Source of the DNA: Streptomyces sp. A0642
GTDB lineage: Bacteria; Actinomycetota; Actinomycetes; Streptomycetales; Streptomycetaceae
Reading direction: 5' to 3'
Assembly (NCBI RefSeq): GCF_004795105.1
Contig: NZ_SSBL01000003.1
Coordinates: forward strand, 62,001 to 126,000
Length of the DNA stretch: 64,000 nt
The translations under genes were made by a program, and so were the position numbers. Below, one piece after another: positions 36,958 through 44,548 of the stretch (the first letter of the stretch is position 1; each line of letters begins with the position of its first letter). Under the pieces are notes generated by a model. The model searched no databases and was not told the DNA's origin. It saw nothing but the letters and a program-made list of their open reading frames with translations.

Positions 36958-36993
36958 GACCCGGCCCGGGATACTTCCCGGGCCGGGTCTTTT
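36958..36993 (+). terminator. Intrinsic terminator after the SDR gene
   Basis: GACCCGGCCCGGG (36958-36970) and CCCGGGCCGGGTC (36977-36989) form a perfect 13-bp stem with a 6-base loop, followed by TTTT. A textbook factor-independent terminator 53 bp after the stop codon. Confidence 0.88.
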
Positions 36994-37274
36994 CCATGCG
37001 CAGTGGCTGAAAGTGACCCAGGGCACACGTTCCATCGAGCATAGGCGCGCTCATTTGGTTACTCTGAGGGGAACGGACGCCACCAAGGGATCCAACGAAG
37101 CTTCCTCGGCCGTCCTGGGACAGGCTCGTCAACCGAGTCGCCGTCCCGTCCCGTACCCGGCGCCACCGCGACCGAACAGAACATGCCCTGCCCTGCACCA
37201 CAGGCGGTCGACCACCGGCTATGACGCCGGTACGTCGGATACGCCGAGGGCTATGCGACACGAAGGAGTGCGCG
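36994..37274 (+). promoter_or_regulatory. Long upstream region of the 58-residue peptide gene
   Basis: 281 bp between the terminator and the small gene. An AT-richer patch near 37040-37070 (CATTTGGTTACTCTGAGG) is the only promoter-like spot; if used, the message would have a 5' leader of about 200 bases. No riboswitch class was recognised. Confidence 0.3.
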
Positions 37275-37451
37275 GTGACGACACCAGAACTGACGAAGCA
37301 CGAGCAGCGGACAGCCGATCGGCACGGAGAGCGGGCCCGCAGGCCCGAGAAGCTCCGGAACATCGAGGTCTGGGCGAGGTCCGCACCGATCCGGCTGGCC
37401 GGCTACGAGGACGATCTCGCCGAGCCGCACATCCTGCCCGGCATCGACTGA
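37275..37451 (+). CDS. Orphan small protein, 58 residues, function unknown
   Basis: A GTG at 37275 stands after GAAGGAGTGCGCG, a good ribosome site. The peptide is basic in its N-terminal half (HEQRTADRHGERARRPEKLR) and acidic-hydrophobic at its end (LAGYEDDLAEPHILPGID). No Cys, signal peptide or membrane helix is present. The Lys/Arg-rich front and distinct tail recall precursor-peptide architecture, but no modification gene is adjacent and I cannot name a family. It is flanked by a terminator on each side, so it is a single-gene transcript. Good ribosome site and isolated placement make it likely to be real. Confidence 0.6.
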   Translation: MTTPELTKHEQRTADRHGERARRPEKLRNIEVWARSAPIRLAGYEDDLAEPHILPGID

Positions 37452-37463
37452 GTGCTTCACCAC

Positions 37464-37506
37464 CCAGCTCCGGTCCGTACCCCGCACGGGGGCGGGCCGG
37501 AGCTCG
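37464..37506. terminator. Bidirectional hairpin between the small gene and the lipase-maturation-factor gene
   Basis: AGCTCCGG (37466-37473) pairs with CCGGAGCT (37497-37504); an inner CCCG/CGGG stem adds stability. It separates convergent genes. Confidence 0.6.
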
Positions 37507-37546
37507 GTCGTGCCGCGTCCAAGGGGCATGCCGCGCGCCGCGGAGG

Positions 37547-38989
37547 TCACGCCGCGTCCGCCCCGCGAGGGCGGCCGGGACCCGGCCCCGGCGGGACCGG
37601 GCGCAGGAACTCCCGCACGTAGGTGCGGTGCCACCAGCACCCGGTGGCCCGCAGCTCGCGCCACGTCGTGAACCGGTAGCGGTACACCCGGGCGCGGACG
37701 TGGGCCGGCGGCCGGGCGGGGAACGGGTTGTCGCGCAGCAGCCGCAGGGTGTCCCGGTCGTTCTCCAGCAGCCGGTCCACGAACGGCCCGAACCACGGCC
37801 GGGCGTACGCGGGCGAGAGCGCGGCGAACCACATCATCCAGTCGAGCCGCAGGTGATACGGGGCGAACTGGCGCGGCAGCCGTCGTGGATCGCCCGGCTT
37901 GCCCCGGAAGCCGTACTCCCGCCACACCGTCCCCGGGTGGATCACCTGCTCGTCGGTGCCCTCGACCACCACCTCCATCCGAACCCGGCTGATGCTGCCG
38001 AACGCGCCGTACGTGTTGACCAGGTGCAGCGGGTCGAAGGAGCGGTTCATCACCTGCCGGCGCGCGACCAGATTGCGGGCCGGGCGGTAGCTCAGGAACA
38101 CGACCAGCGCGGTGACGGCGAAGACGGTCACCTCGTACCAGAGGGGCGCGGCGGCCTGCTCGGGCGGCTCGGCGGCCAGGGACCAGTCCATGGCCGGCAG
38201 GGCGAGGGCGATCGTCAGCCAGTTGAGCCAGGCGAAGTTGCCCGACAGCACCAGCCACAGCTGCGTGAGGACCATGAGCGCCGCCGCCGCGCTCGCCACC
38301 GGCTGCGGGGTGAAGAGCAGCACCGGCACGAGCAGCTGGGTCACATGGTTGGCCGCCACCTCCACCCGGTGCACGGGGCGGGGGAGGTGGTGGAAGAACC
38401 AGCTCAGCGGGCCCGGCATCGGCTGCGTCTCGTGGTGGAAGTCCAGGCACGTCAGCTTGCGCCAGCACGCGTCGCCCCGCATCTTGATCAGTCCGGCGCC
38501 GAACTCCACCCGGAACAGCACCCAGCGCAGCAGCCACAGCACGAGCACCGGTGGCGCCGTCTCCGCGTTGCCGAGGAAGACGGCGAGGAAACCCGTCTCG
38601 AGGAGCAGGGACTCCCAGCCGAAGCCGTACCACGTGCTGCCGATCTGCACGATCGACAGGTACAGCGCCCAGGGCAGGGCCCACAGGACCATGGCCCCCC
38701 ACAGCGGCAGGAGACCGTCCGCGCCCGCGAGGAGTGCGACGGCCAGCGCACAGCCGCTCCAGGCGACCCCGGCGAAGAACCGGTCGGAGTAGTGGAGGCG
38801 GAAGAGGCCCGGTGCGGTGCGCCATCCCGTGCGCCGCAGGAGCGCGGGGGCGGGCAGCATGCCGCGCTCGCCGATCAGCGCCCGGAACTGGAGCGCGGCG
38901 GTGAGGAAGGCGGCGAGGTAGATGACGGCCAGCGTCTTCTGGAAGAGGAGCCGGCCGAGCCAGTAGCCGTCCGCGGTGAACCAGTCCAT
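37547..38989 (-). CDS. Lipase maturation factor family membrane protein
   Basis: 480 residues. Several hydrophobic helices span residues about 20-310 (WLGRLLFQKTLAVIYLAAFL, AVIYLAAFLTAALQFRALIG, VLVLWLLRWVLFRVEFGAGL). Characteristic family motifs are GSTWYGFGWESLLLETGFLA, RVEFGAGLIKMRGDACWRKL and LDFHHETQPMPGPLSWFFHH, while the C-terminal soluble part holds FGSISRVRMEVVVEGTD, WREYGFRGKPGDP and FAPYHLRLDWMMWFAAL. The animal homologue LMF1 helps lipoprotein lipase fold in the ER; the bacterial role is unknown. It may share a transcript with the DUF1990 and YndJ genes upstream (gap 36 bp). Confidence 0.9.
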   Translation of the reverse strand: MDWFTADGYWLGRLLFQKTLAVIYLAAFLTAALQFRALIGERGMLPAPALLRRTGWRTAPGLFRLHYSDRFFAGVAWSGCALAVALLAGADGLLPLWGAMVLWALPWALYLSIVQIGSTWYGFGWESLLLETGFLAVFLGNAETAPPVLVLWLLRWVLFRVEFGAGLIKMRGDACWRKLTCLDFHHETQPMPGPLSWFFHHLPRPVHRVEVAANHVTQLLVPVLLFTPQPVASAAAALMVLTQLWLVLSGNFAWLNWLTIALALPAMDWSLAAEPPEQAAAPLWYEVTVFAVTALVVFLSYRPARNLVARRQVMNRSFDPLHLVNTYGAFGSISRVRMEVVVEGTDEQVIHPGTVWREYGFRGKPGDPRRLPRQFAPYHLRLDWMMWFAALSPAYARPWFGPFVDRLLENDRDTLRLLRDNPFPARPPAHVRARVYRYRFTTWRELRATGCWWHRTYVREFLRPVPPGPGPGRPRGADAA

Positions 38990-39025
38990 CGCTTCCAGTA
39001 TCGGCCCGCCCCCGCTCCCGGCGCG

Positions 39026-39550
39026 TCAGGTCCGGTGGGCGCGTCCGTCCGTGACGATGCGGCGCAGGGTGTCGCCGAGCCGGCGTGCGTACCAGCGCTG
39101 CGCCACCGGCACGAGCGGCCCGGCGAGGCGCGTGTACCAGCGGGCGGGCCGGCTGAACGCCATCACCGTGAAGAAGACCGTGCCGTCGTCCGCGAGCTCG
39201 GCCACGAACGACTCCTCGCCGCACTCCGGGTGTCGGGCGAGCGTTCCATAGGCGAAGCCGATGCGTTCCGGGCCGTACTCCGCCCAGACGACCTGGCACG
39301 GCGCGCTGAACACGAAGGGCCCGGCCCCCAGCGCCACCCGGACGGACGCGCCGGGTTGGGCGCGGGGTGCGGAGGCGCTGACCCGGGCCCCGGAGAGGCG
39401 GTGCATGCGGAAGGCGGTGACGGCGGCGCCCGCGGCCTCGAAGTCCGCGCGGCCGTGTCCGACGCGGGTGCGGTGGTGCAGGTGGTGGTAGCCGTCGGGG
39501 AGCGGCCCGAGCCGGGTGGCGCCCGCCTCGGGGTACGTGAGGGTGTTCAT
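39026..39550 (-). CDS. DUF1990-family protein
   Basis: 174 residues. The DUF1990 pattern is visible: LTYPEAGATRLGPLPDGYHH, HRTRVGHGRADFEAAGAAVT, VWAEYGPERIGFAYGTLARH and PECGEESFVAELADDGTVFF, ending with FSRPARWYTRLAGPLVPVAQ. The fold resembles START/polyketide-cyclase-like ligand binders; function is not established. Its ATG overlaps the YndJ-family gene stop by four bases (ATGA), so the two are coupled; the lipase-maturation gene follows 36 bp later. The trio is probably one operon starting at 40401 and controlled by the palindromes just upstream. Confidence 0.88.
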   Translation of the reverse strand: MNTLTYPEAGATRLGPLPDGYHHLHHRTRVGHGRADFEAAGAAVTAFRMHRLSGARVSASAPRAQPGASVRVALGAGPFVFSAPCQVVWAEYGPERIGFAYGTLARHPECGEESFVAELADDGTVFFTVMAFSRPARWYTRLAGPLVPVAQRWYARRLGDTLRRIVTDGRAHRT

Positions 39551-40401
39551 GCGGTCCTTCCTTCATGGGCGGGGCGGAGGTTCAGACGCTGCCAGGCGAG
39601 CACCGAGCAGAGCGCGAAGCCCAGCGCGTTGCCCACGCCGTGCGTGGCGGCCATCCAGGCCAGGGTGGGGTGCGGGAGGCCGGTGGCCTCGCCCAGGGCC
39701 CAGCTCAGCGCGAGCACCATGGTCCCCGCGAGCACGGCGGCCGAGACGGTGAGCAGCACCCGGGTGGTCCGGTCGCGGGCCGCGGGGCGGACCGTGCGCC
39801 AGGTCAGGAAGGCGACGGTCCACATGCCCGCGGTGAGGACGACCGCCCCCGCCAGTTCGGCCCGGTCGCCGATGAAGTATCCGATCAGGACGAGCAGGGT
39901 GCCCAGCGGCACGCTCAGCGCCGCGAACCGCCCCGCCGGTCCGTCGGCGACGCGGGAGACCAGCCCCGCGACCAGGGCGGCCGCGAACCCGGCGAAGTGG
40001 AAGTGCGGCACGGTGAGCGCCAGGATCCCGAGGCCGAAGCCGAACAGCGGATGCCCCGACCGCTCGGCGACCAGCGCGGTGGCGGCGACGGCCGGGGCCA
40101 GCAGAGCGGTGAGCAGGGCGACCTCGGCGGGTGCGGTGCGCCACGACCGCAGGGGATCAGGGCGCCGGACGATGCGGGCGAGGGCGTGCAGGGCGAGGAG
40201 TGCGGCGCCGAGTCCGTAGCCGAGGGCCAGGGTGGTGGCGGCGGGGCCGCGTGGCAGCCAGAGGGCGACGGCCCCCGGCACGGCGAAGACCGGCCACAGC
40301 CGCCGTGTCCGGTCCAGCTCGGGGGCGTCCGCCAGTCGCAGACCGGTGGGCACGATGACCAGCATCCCCGCCATCACGATCAGATCCACCAGGACCGGCA
40401 T
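39547..40401 (-). CDS. YndJ-family membrane protein
   Basis: 284 residues with about eight to nine hydrophobic segments (LVDLIVMAGMLVIVPTGLRL, ALLTALLAPAVAATALVAER, VLTAGMWTVAFLTWRTV, and others). The motif TVPHFHFAGFAAALVAGLVS is diagnostic for the YndJ family, which is often adjacent to or fused with DUF1990-like proteins. Biochemical role unknown. First gene of the presumed operon; the ATG at 40401 lies 15 bp downstream of a TTGAAC-AC-GTTCAA palindrome. Confidence 0.85.
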   Translation of the reverse strand: MPVLVDLIVMAGMLVIVPTGLRLADAPELDRTRRLWPVFAVPGAVALWLPRGPAATTLALGYGLGAALLALHALARIVRRPDPLRSWRTAPAEVALLTALLAPAVAATALVAERSGHPLFGFGLGILALTVPHFHFAGFAAALVAGLVSRVADGPAGRFAALSVPLGTLLVLIGYFIGDRAELAGAVVLTAGMWTVAFLTWRTVRPAARDRTTRVLLTVSAAVLAGTMVLALSWALGEATGLPHPTLAWMAATHGVGNALGFALCSVLAWQRLNLRPAHEGRTA

Positions 40402-40415
40402 GCCCCACCCCCGTC

Positions 40416-40429
40416 TTGAACACGTTCAA
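40416..40429. promoter_or_regulatory. Palindrome TTGAACACGTTCAA, candidate operator 1
   Basis: Inverted arms TTGAAC/GTTCAA around a 2-bp centre, 15 bp upstream of the YndJ-family start. Its reverse complement is exactly the second site at 40459-40472. TetR-family repressors bind such sites; no TetR gene is adjacent. Confidence 0.65.
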
Positions 40430-40456
40430 CTGCGTCGGTGCCGACTCTAAAGGCTT

Positions 40457-40474
40457 ACTTGAACGTGTTCAAGT
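40457..40474. promoter_or_regulatory. Palindrome ACTTGAACGTGTTCAAGT, candidate operator 2
   Basis: Perfect 8-bp arms (ACTTGAAC/GTTCAAGT) around a GT centre. It is 43 bp from operator 1 (centre to centre, about four helical turns), flanking a likely promoter for the YndJ-DUF1990 operon and possibly for the divergent lipoprotein gene. Confidence 0.7.
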
Positions 40475-40595
40475 CCTCGGTCGCCCCTGTCGCTCGCCGA
40501 CGCCCACACCGTGCGGCTCCGGCTTGCGGGGGAGGGCGAACTGCGGCAGACATGAGAGGAGCACCGGGACCGGTGACCAGGCAGGAGACCCCTTC

Positions 40596-41810
40596 GTGCA
40601 CGCACCGATACGCATGCGCCGCGCCGCACTCGCCGTACTGTCCGCCGGCATCCTCGTGACCGCCGGCTGTGCACGGGTGACGGCGGGCGGCGGCCAGGGC
40701 ACCGGGGCGGCGTCCGAGGAGGTGCTCCTCCAGCCGGCCGCTTCCCGAGGGCCCGATCCCTTCACCCGGTCGACCGCGGAGGCGTCGGGCACCGCCCCCG
40801 CCGCGCCCCGTACGTCTGCGCCGGGCACCGCCACGCCCGGCGACGTCGCCCCCCGCACCCTTCCGGGATCGACCCCCGGCCTCTACGGAGCCACCCGTTC
40901 CGTGGCGTCCTGCGACGCCGGACAGCAGATACGCCTCCTCGCGGCCGACCCGGCCAGGGAAAAGGCCTTCGCGCGAGCGGCAGGCGTGCGCCGCGCGGGC
41001 GTCCCGGACTTCCTGAGGAGCCTGACCTCCGTCGTCCTGCGCGCCGACACCCTGGTGGACGGCCACGGCTTCCGCGCGGGCTCCGCCACCACGTTCCGCT
41101 CGGTGCTCCAGGCCGGAACCGCCGTGATGGTCGACGACCACGGCCTCCCACGCGTCCGCTGCGCCTGCGGCAACCCGCTGAGCCGGCCCAGCGGTGCGGC
41201 GGACGCCGGGGGCGGGAGGGGGGAGGAGTGGAGGGGGTACGACCCGGCGCGGATCGTCGTCGTCGCGCCCGCCGCGAAGGCCCTCACGGGTCTGGTCGTC
41301 GTCGACGCCGACCACGACAGCTGGATGGTGCGGCCGGCCGGCGACGAGGGCGCCAGGGATCGCACCCCCGAGGTGCCGCCGCCCTACGCCCCGGACACCG
41401 ACATCACCGGGCCTCTTCCCCGCGTACCGCCGTCGAAGCCGAAGCCGAAGCCGTCGAAGAAGCCGAAGAAGTCGGTGGCGCCCACGCCGTCGCACTCGGC
41501 CCCGCTGCCCGGGGACTGCCTGACGCCGATCGCCCCGACCCCGCCCGGCGAGGCCGTCGCGGCGACGGAGGAGCCCTCCGGTGCGCCGGCGCCGACGGAC
41601 TGCCCGACGCCGAGCGGTATGCCGTCGGACGGCGCCACGGACGAGCCCACCGACGCCCCGGCGGACCCCGAGGAGCCACCGGGTCTGGAGCCGCCGATGA
41701 CGGACGAACCGCAGACGGCCATCGAGTTGCCGTGGCGGGAGGGCGAGGGCGAGGAGGGCGTCTTCGAGCCCGTCGGGGACAGCCCTCAGGGCCTTGCCGC
41801 TATGCGGTGA
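40596..41810 (+). CDS. DUF6777-type lipoprotein with long Pro-rich tail
   Basis: 404 residues from the GTG at 40596, behind GCAGGAGACC. The signal peptide MRRAALAVLSAGILVTAGCA ends in a lipobox with the lipidated Cys at about residue 25, so the protein should be anchored outside the membrane. The domain after it (VLLQPAASRGPDPFTRSTAE, LYGATRSVASCDAGQQIRLL, ADTLVDGHGFRAGSATTFRS, QAGTAVMVDDHGLPRVRCAC) matches streptomycete DUF6777 proteins. The final 150 residues are Pro/Thr/Ser-rich and probably wall-spanning. Function unknown. The last 11 bp overlap the convergent VOC gene. Confidence 0.8.
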   Translation: MHAPIRMRRAALAVLSAGILVTAGCARVTAGGGQGTGAASEEVLLQPAASRGPDPFTRSTAEASGTAPAAPRTSAPGTATPGDVAPRTLPGSTPGLYGATRSVASCDAGQQIRLLAADPAREKAFARAAGVRRAGVPDFLRSLTSVVLRADTLVDGHGFRAGSATTFRSVLQAGTAVMVDDHGLPRVRCACGNPLSRPSGAADAGGGRGEEWRGYDPARIVVVAPAAKALTGLVVVDADHDSWMVRPAGDEGARDRTPEVPPPYAPDTDITGPLPRVPPSKPKPKPSKKPKKSVAPTPSHSAPLPGDCLTPIAPTPPGEAVAATEEPSGAPAPTDCPTPSGMPSDGATDEPTDAPADPEEPPGLEPPMTDEPQTAIELPWREGEGEEGVFEPVGDSPQGLAAMR

Positions 41811-42249
41811 GACCGGCGAACGCCTCCGTCGTGAGCTCCTGGAGCTCGGTGAACGGCACGTCGCGGAGACGCTGCGTGAGCCCCCAGCGATGGCCGAAGG
41901 GGTCGAGCAGCTGGCCTTCTCGTTCGCCCCAGAAGGCGTCGCCCAACGGACGGACCACGGTGGCCCCGGCGCCGACGGCACGCTGCCAGGCGCCGTCCAC
42001 ATCGTCGGTCCGCAGGTAGACAGCGCCGTACGTGCCCCCGAAGTGCTGGGGCCCGAAGGACTCCATCTCGGGGAACTCGTCGGCCAGCATCAGGGTGAGC
42101 GGCCCGATGCGGACCTCGACGTGGATCAGCCGTCCGCCGGGCACCACCGGTCCGGGGAGCTCTGTGGCCCCGAAGGCCTGGCAGTACCAGGCGGATGCCT
42201 CCGCAGCGCCGCGAACGGTCAGGTGCAGGGTGCTGGAGCTGAACGACAT
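41800..42249 (-). CDS. VOC-superfamily (PhnB/glyoxalase-like) protein
   Basis: 149 residues. Two beta-alpha-beta-beta-beta modules are visible: STLHLTVRGAAEASAWYCQA ... LIHVEVRIGPLTLMLADE and GAVYLRTDDVDGAWQRAVGA ... FWGEREGQLLDPFGHRWGLT. The second, with the E-G-Q-L-L-D-P-F-G-H-R-W signature, is the PhnB-like type. VOC proteins include glyoxalases, resistance and dioxygenase enzymes; this one is unassigned. GGAGGAAATCCC precedes the ATG at 42249. It lies downstream of the ECF41 sigma gene on the same strand (gap 119 bp). The two may be co-transcribed. Confidence 0.88.
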   Translation of the reverse strand: MSFSSSTLHLTVRGAAEASAWYCQAFGATELPGPVVPGGRLIHVEVRIGPLTLMLADEFPEMESFGPQHFGGTYGAVYLRTDDVDGAWQRAVGAGATVVRPLGDAFWGEREGQLLDPFGHRWGLTQRLRDVPFTELQELTTEAFAGLTA

Positions 42250-42368
42250 GGGATTTCCTCCGGGATCGCGGTACGGCCGTTGGGGGCGGCGGCATCCGAG
42301 CGCGCCGACGTCCCCCTGTTCGACGGCGTTGCCGGCCGCGTTGTCAGGCCCCGGCCGAGGCGCGCCCG

Positions 42369-43310
42369 TCAGCTGCCCCACGGCCGGAGCTTGTCCGGGT
42401 TACGGACGGCCCAGATGCGTCGGATGCGGTCCTCGCCGATGTCGAACGCGTACACGGTCAGCACCTGGCTGCCGTCCACGGCGACGAGCCCCGGCTGGCC
42501 GTTGACGGTGCGCTCCAGCAGATCGAGCCGGCCGGCGAGATCCGCCAGGCGCACCAGGAACTCCGCAACCCGGAGGTGGCCCTGGACCGGTGCCGGCGAG
42601 GCCATCGCGCGACCCCCGCCGTCGCCCACGGCGACGACGGACGGGTCGAGCAGCCGTACCAGGGCGTCCACGTCCTTGGCCTGCCACGCCCGCCGGAACT
42701 CACCGACGACGGCGGAACGCCGCTGCGCCCCCACGTCGGGGGTGCGGGCGGCGGCCACGCGCCGACGACCCGACGAGGCGAGCTCGCGGCAGGCCCCCGG
42801 CGTGCGGCCGACGATCTCCGCGACCTCGTTGAACGGCACCCGGAACACGTCGTGCAGCATGAAGGCGACGCGTTCGGCGGGTGTCATCGCGTCGAGCACG
42901 ACCAGGAACGCCATCTCGACGGACTCGTCCAGCGTGATGTGGTCGGCGGGGTCCGTCGCCGTCGATCCGTGGGAGAGCGCGCTCCATTCGGCCCGGGCCG
43001 GCAGAGGTTCCGGAATCCACTCACCGACATACCGCTCACGGCGGATACGCGCCGAGCGGAGCTGATCCATGCAGATCCGGCTCACCACCGTGGTCAGCCA
43101 GGCCGCCGGATTCGCGACGGCGGCCCGGCGCTCGGCAGGCTGGGCGAACCAACGGGCGTACGCCTCCTGGACGGCGTCCTCCGCCTCGGTCAGTGAGCCG
43201 AGCAGCCGGTAGGCGAGATTGGCCAGGTTGCGCCGCTCCGACAGGGGCGGCACCTCCCCGGGACGTGCCGGAGCGTTCTCGGTCCCGCCTGTGATGTCCA
43301 TCCGGTCCAT
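42369..43310 (-). CDS. ECF41-family RNA polymerase sigma factor (SigJ-like) with SnoaL-like C-terminus
   Basis: 313 residues. Region 2 is RRNLANLAYRLLGSLTEAED and AVQEAYARWFAQP; region 4 is LDAMTPAERVAFMLHDVFRV and VPFNEVAEIVGRTPGACREL. A ~110-residue SnoaL/NTF2-like domain follows, carrying the two ECF41 signature motifs DGGGR and NPDKL near the end. In this family the C-terminal domain senses or autoregulates in place of a separate anti-sigma factor. ECF41 genes are usually next to a small oxidoreductase or related target; here an FMN-reductase gene starts 208 bp away, divergently. The ATG at 43310 is chosen; an ATG at 43301 is equally possible. Confidence 0.93.
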   Translation of the reverse strand: MDRMDITGGTENAPARPGEVPPLSERRNLANLAYRLLGSLTEAEDAVQEAYARWFAQPAERRAAVANPAAWLTTVVSRICMDQLRSARIRRERYVGEWIPEPLPARAEWSALSHGSTATDPADHITLDESVEMAFLVVLDAMTPAERVAFMLHDVFRVPFNEVAEIVGRTPGACRELASSGRRRVAAARTPDVGAQRRSAVVGEFRRAWQAKDVDALVRLLDPSVVAVGDGGGRAMASPAPVQGHLRVAEFLVRLADLAGRLDLLERTVNGQPGLVAVDGSQVLTVYAFDIGEDRIRRIWAVRNPDKLRPWGS

Positions 43311-43376
43311 TCGTTCAGGCCCTTCGCTCGCCGCGTACGCATCTTCCCCCCGGTACGACGGATCAGGCGGCGCCGA

Positions 43377-43403
43377 TGTCAGACGGCGACGGATGTGGCC
43401 GCC
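43377..43403 (+). promoter_or_regulatory. Weak ECF41-like promoter before the FMN reductase gene
   Basis: TGTCAGA (43377-43383), then 16 bases, then CGCC (43400-43403). The published ECF41 consensus is roughly TGTCACA-N16-CGTC, so there are two mismatches. Right orientation and distance (about 115 bp) for the reductase gene. Tentative. Confidence 0.3.
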
Positions 43404-43518
43404 GCCCTGACGATCGAGGCCGCTGCCGCGTCGATGGGGTGTCGGCACAGTGGCCGGATCACACAGGTGACCGCGTGCCGGCCGTACGCCTCAGGACATC
43501 GCGGCAGGAGAACGCATC

Positions 43519-44097
43519 ATGACCAGGATCGGCATCATCATCGGCAGTACCCGGCCGCGACGGATCGGCCCGCAGGTGGCCGGGTGGGTCCACGAAGTCG
43601 CGGCGCGGAGGTCCGACGCCGCGTTCGAGCTCGTCGATCTCGCCGAGTTCCGGCTTCCGCTCTTCGATCAGGAGGTTCCTCCCGCCATGGGCGGAACCGG
43701 CGGCCCCGGCGCACAGGCCTGGGTCCGCACCGTCGACGCCCTCGACGGGTTCGTGTTCGTCACGCCGGAGTACAACACCCAACTGCCCGGCGCGCTCAAG
43801 AACGCCATCGACTTCGTCCACGCCGGCTGGGCCGACAAGGCCGCCGGAATCGTCTCCTACGGGGTCGTCGGCGGCACCGGGTCCGCGGCCCAGCTGCGGC
43901 AGCTCTGCGGCCCGCTCGGACTCGCCGACGTGCCGGCCCAGGTCTCCCTCCATCTGGCCACGGACTTCCAGGACTTCACGGTGTTCACTCCGGGCGAGTC
44001 CGGGGCGCGCTCGCTGGACGCCTTGCTCGACCGCCTCGTCGCCTGGACCACGGCGCTCGAGCCGGTACGGAGCTCCCGTGCGGCGGTCGTGTCATGA
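43519..44097 (+). CDS. NADPH-dependent FMN reductase-family flavoprotein
   Basis: 192 residues. The phosphate-binding loop is GIIIGSTRPRRIG and the flavin loop is FVTPEYNTQLPGALKNAIDF, both typical of the ArsH/azoreductase/chromate-reductase flavodoxin-like group. It should bind FMN and reduce quinones, nitro or azo compounds with NAD(P)H. It is divergent from an ECF41 sigma gene, whose family often controls such a neighbour. Its stop overlaps the next gene (ATGA). GCAGGAG stands before the ATG. Confidence 0.9.
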   Translation: MTRIGIIIGSTRPRRIGPQVAGWVHEVAARRSDAAFELVDLAEFRLPLFDQEVPPAMGGTGGPGAQAWVRTVDALDGFVFVTPEYNTQLPGALKNAIDFVHAGWADKAAGIVSYGVVGGTGSAAQLRQLCGPLGLADVPAQVSLHLATDFQDFTVFTPGESGARSLDALLDRLVAWTTALEPVRSSRAAVVS

Positions 44098-44546
44098 GCG
44101 AGTCGGTGACGGGGGAATCGGCCGAGCTGAGGGACCGGGTCGGGATCGAGGCGCTCCGCGCGGAGTTCACGGACGCGGCGATGATGAACGACCACGACCG
44201 GCTCGCCTCGCTCTTCGTGCCGGACGGCGTGGTCCGCATCCCGGACGCCGGCATCGAGGCCGTCGGCCGCGAGGGCATCCGGGCCCTCGGGCGGCAACGC
44301 GAGGCGGGCTTCGAGGTCTTCGTCCAGACGGTCCACCCCGGGGTCGTCCTCCTCTCGGGAGACACCGCGACCGGCCGTGCCTGTCTCTGCGAAGTCATCC
44401 GGATCCGGGGTGGCGCCTCGCACGTCAACTACGGGATCTACCACGATCGTTACCGGCGAACCCCGGATGGCTGGCGCTTCACCGAACGTACGTACGAGAT
44501 TCGCTACAGCGATACGACGCCACTCGCCGGGACTCCTGGCGGATGA
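44094..44546 (+). CDS. SnoaL-like (NTF2-fold) protein
   Basis: 150 residues. The alpha+beta cone fold is recognisable from VGIEALRAEFTDAAMMNDHD, LFVPDGVVRIPDAGIEAVGR and HVNYGIYHDRYRRTPDGWRF, ending in TERTYEIRYSD. NTF2-like proteins act as ligand binders, isomerases, dehydratases or cofactor-free oxygenases; this one cannot be narrowed down. ATG overlaps the FMN-reductase stop by four bases, so the two are translated together. The partner sigma factor carries a C-terminal domain of the same fold, which may suggest a shared ligand; that is speculation. Confidence 0.85.
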   Translation: MSESVTGESAELRDRVGIEALRAEFTDAAMMNDHDRLASLFVPDGVVRIPDAGIEAVGREGIRALGRQREAGFEVFVQTVHPGVVLLSGDTATGRACLCEVIRIRGGASHVNYGIYHDRYRRTPDGWRFTERTYEIRYSDTTPLAGTPGG

Positions 44547-44548
44547 CC

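Noticed and set aside
37013..40219. Open frame of more than 1000 codons on the plus strand
   Set aside because: It is the antisense shadow of the lipase-maturation-factor, DUF1990 and YndJ genes; Arg/His/Gly-rich composition, no ribosome site, no domain.
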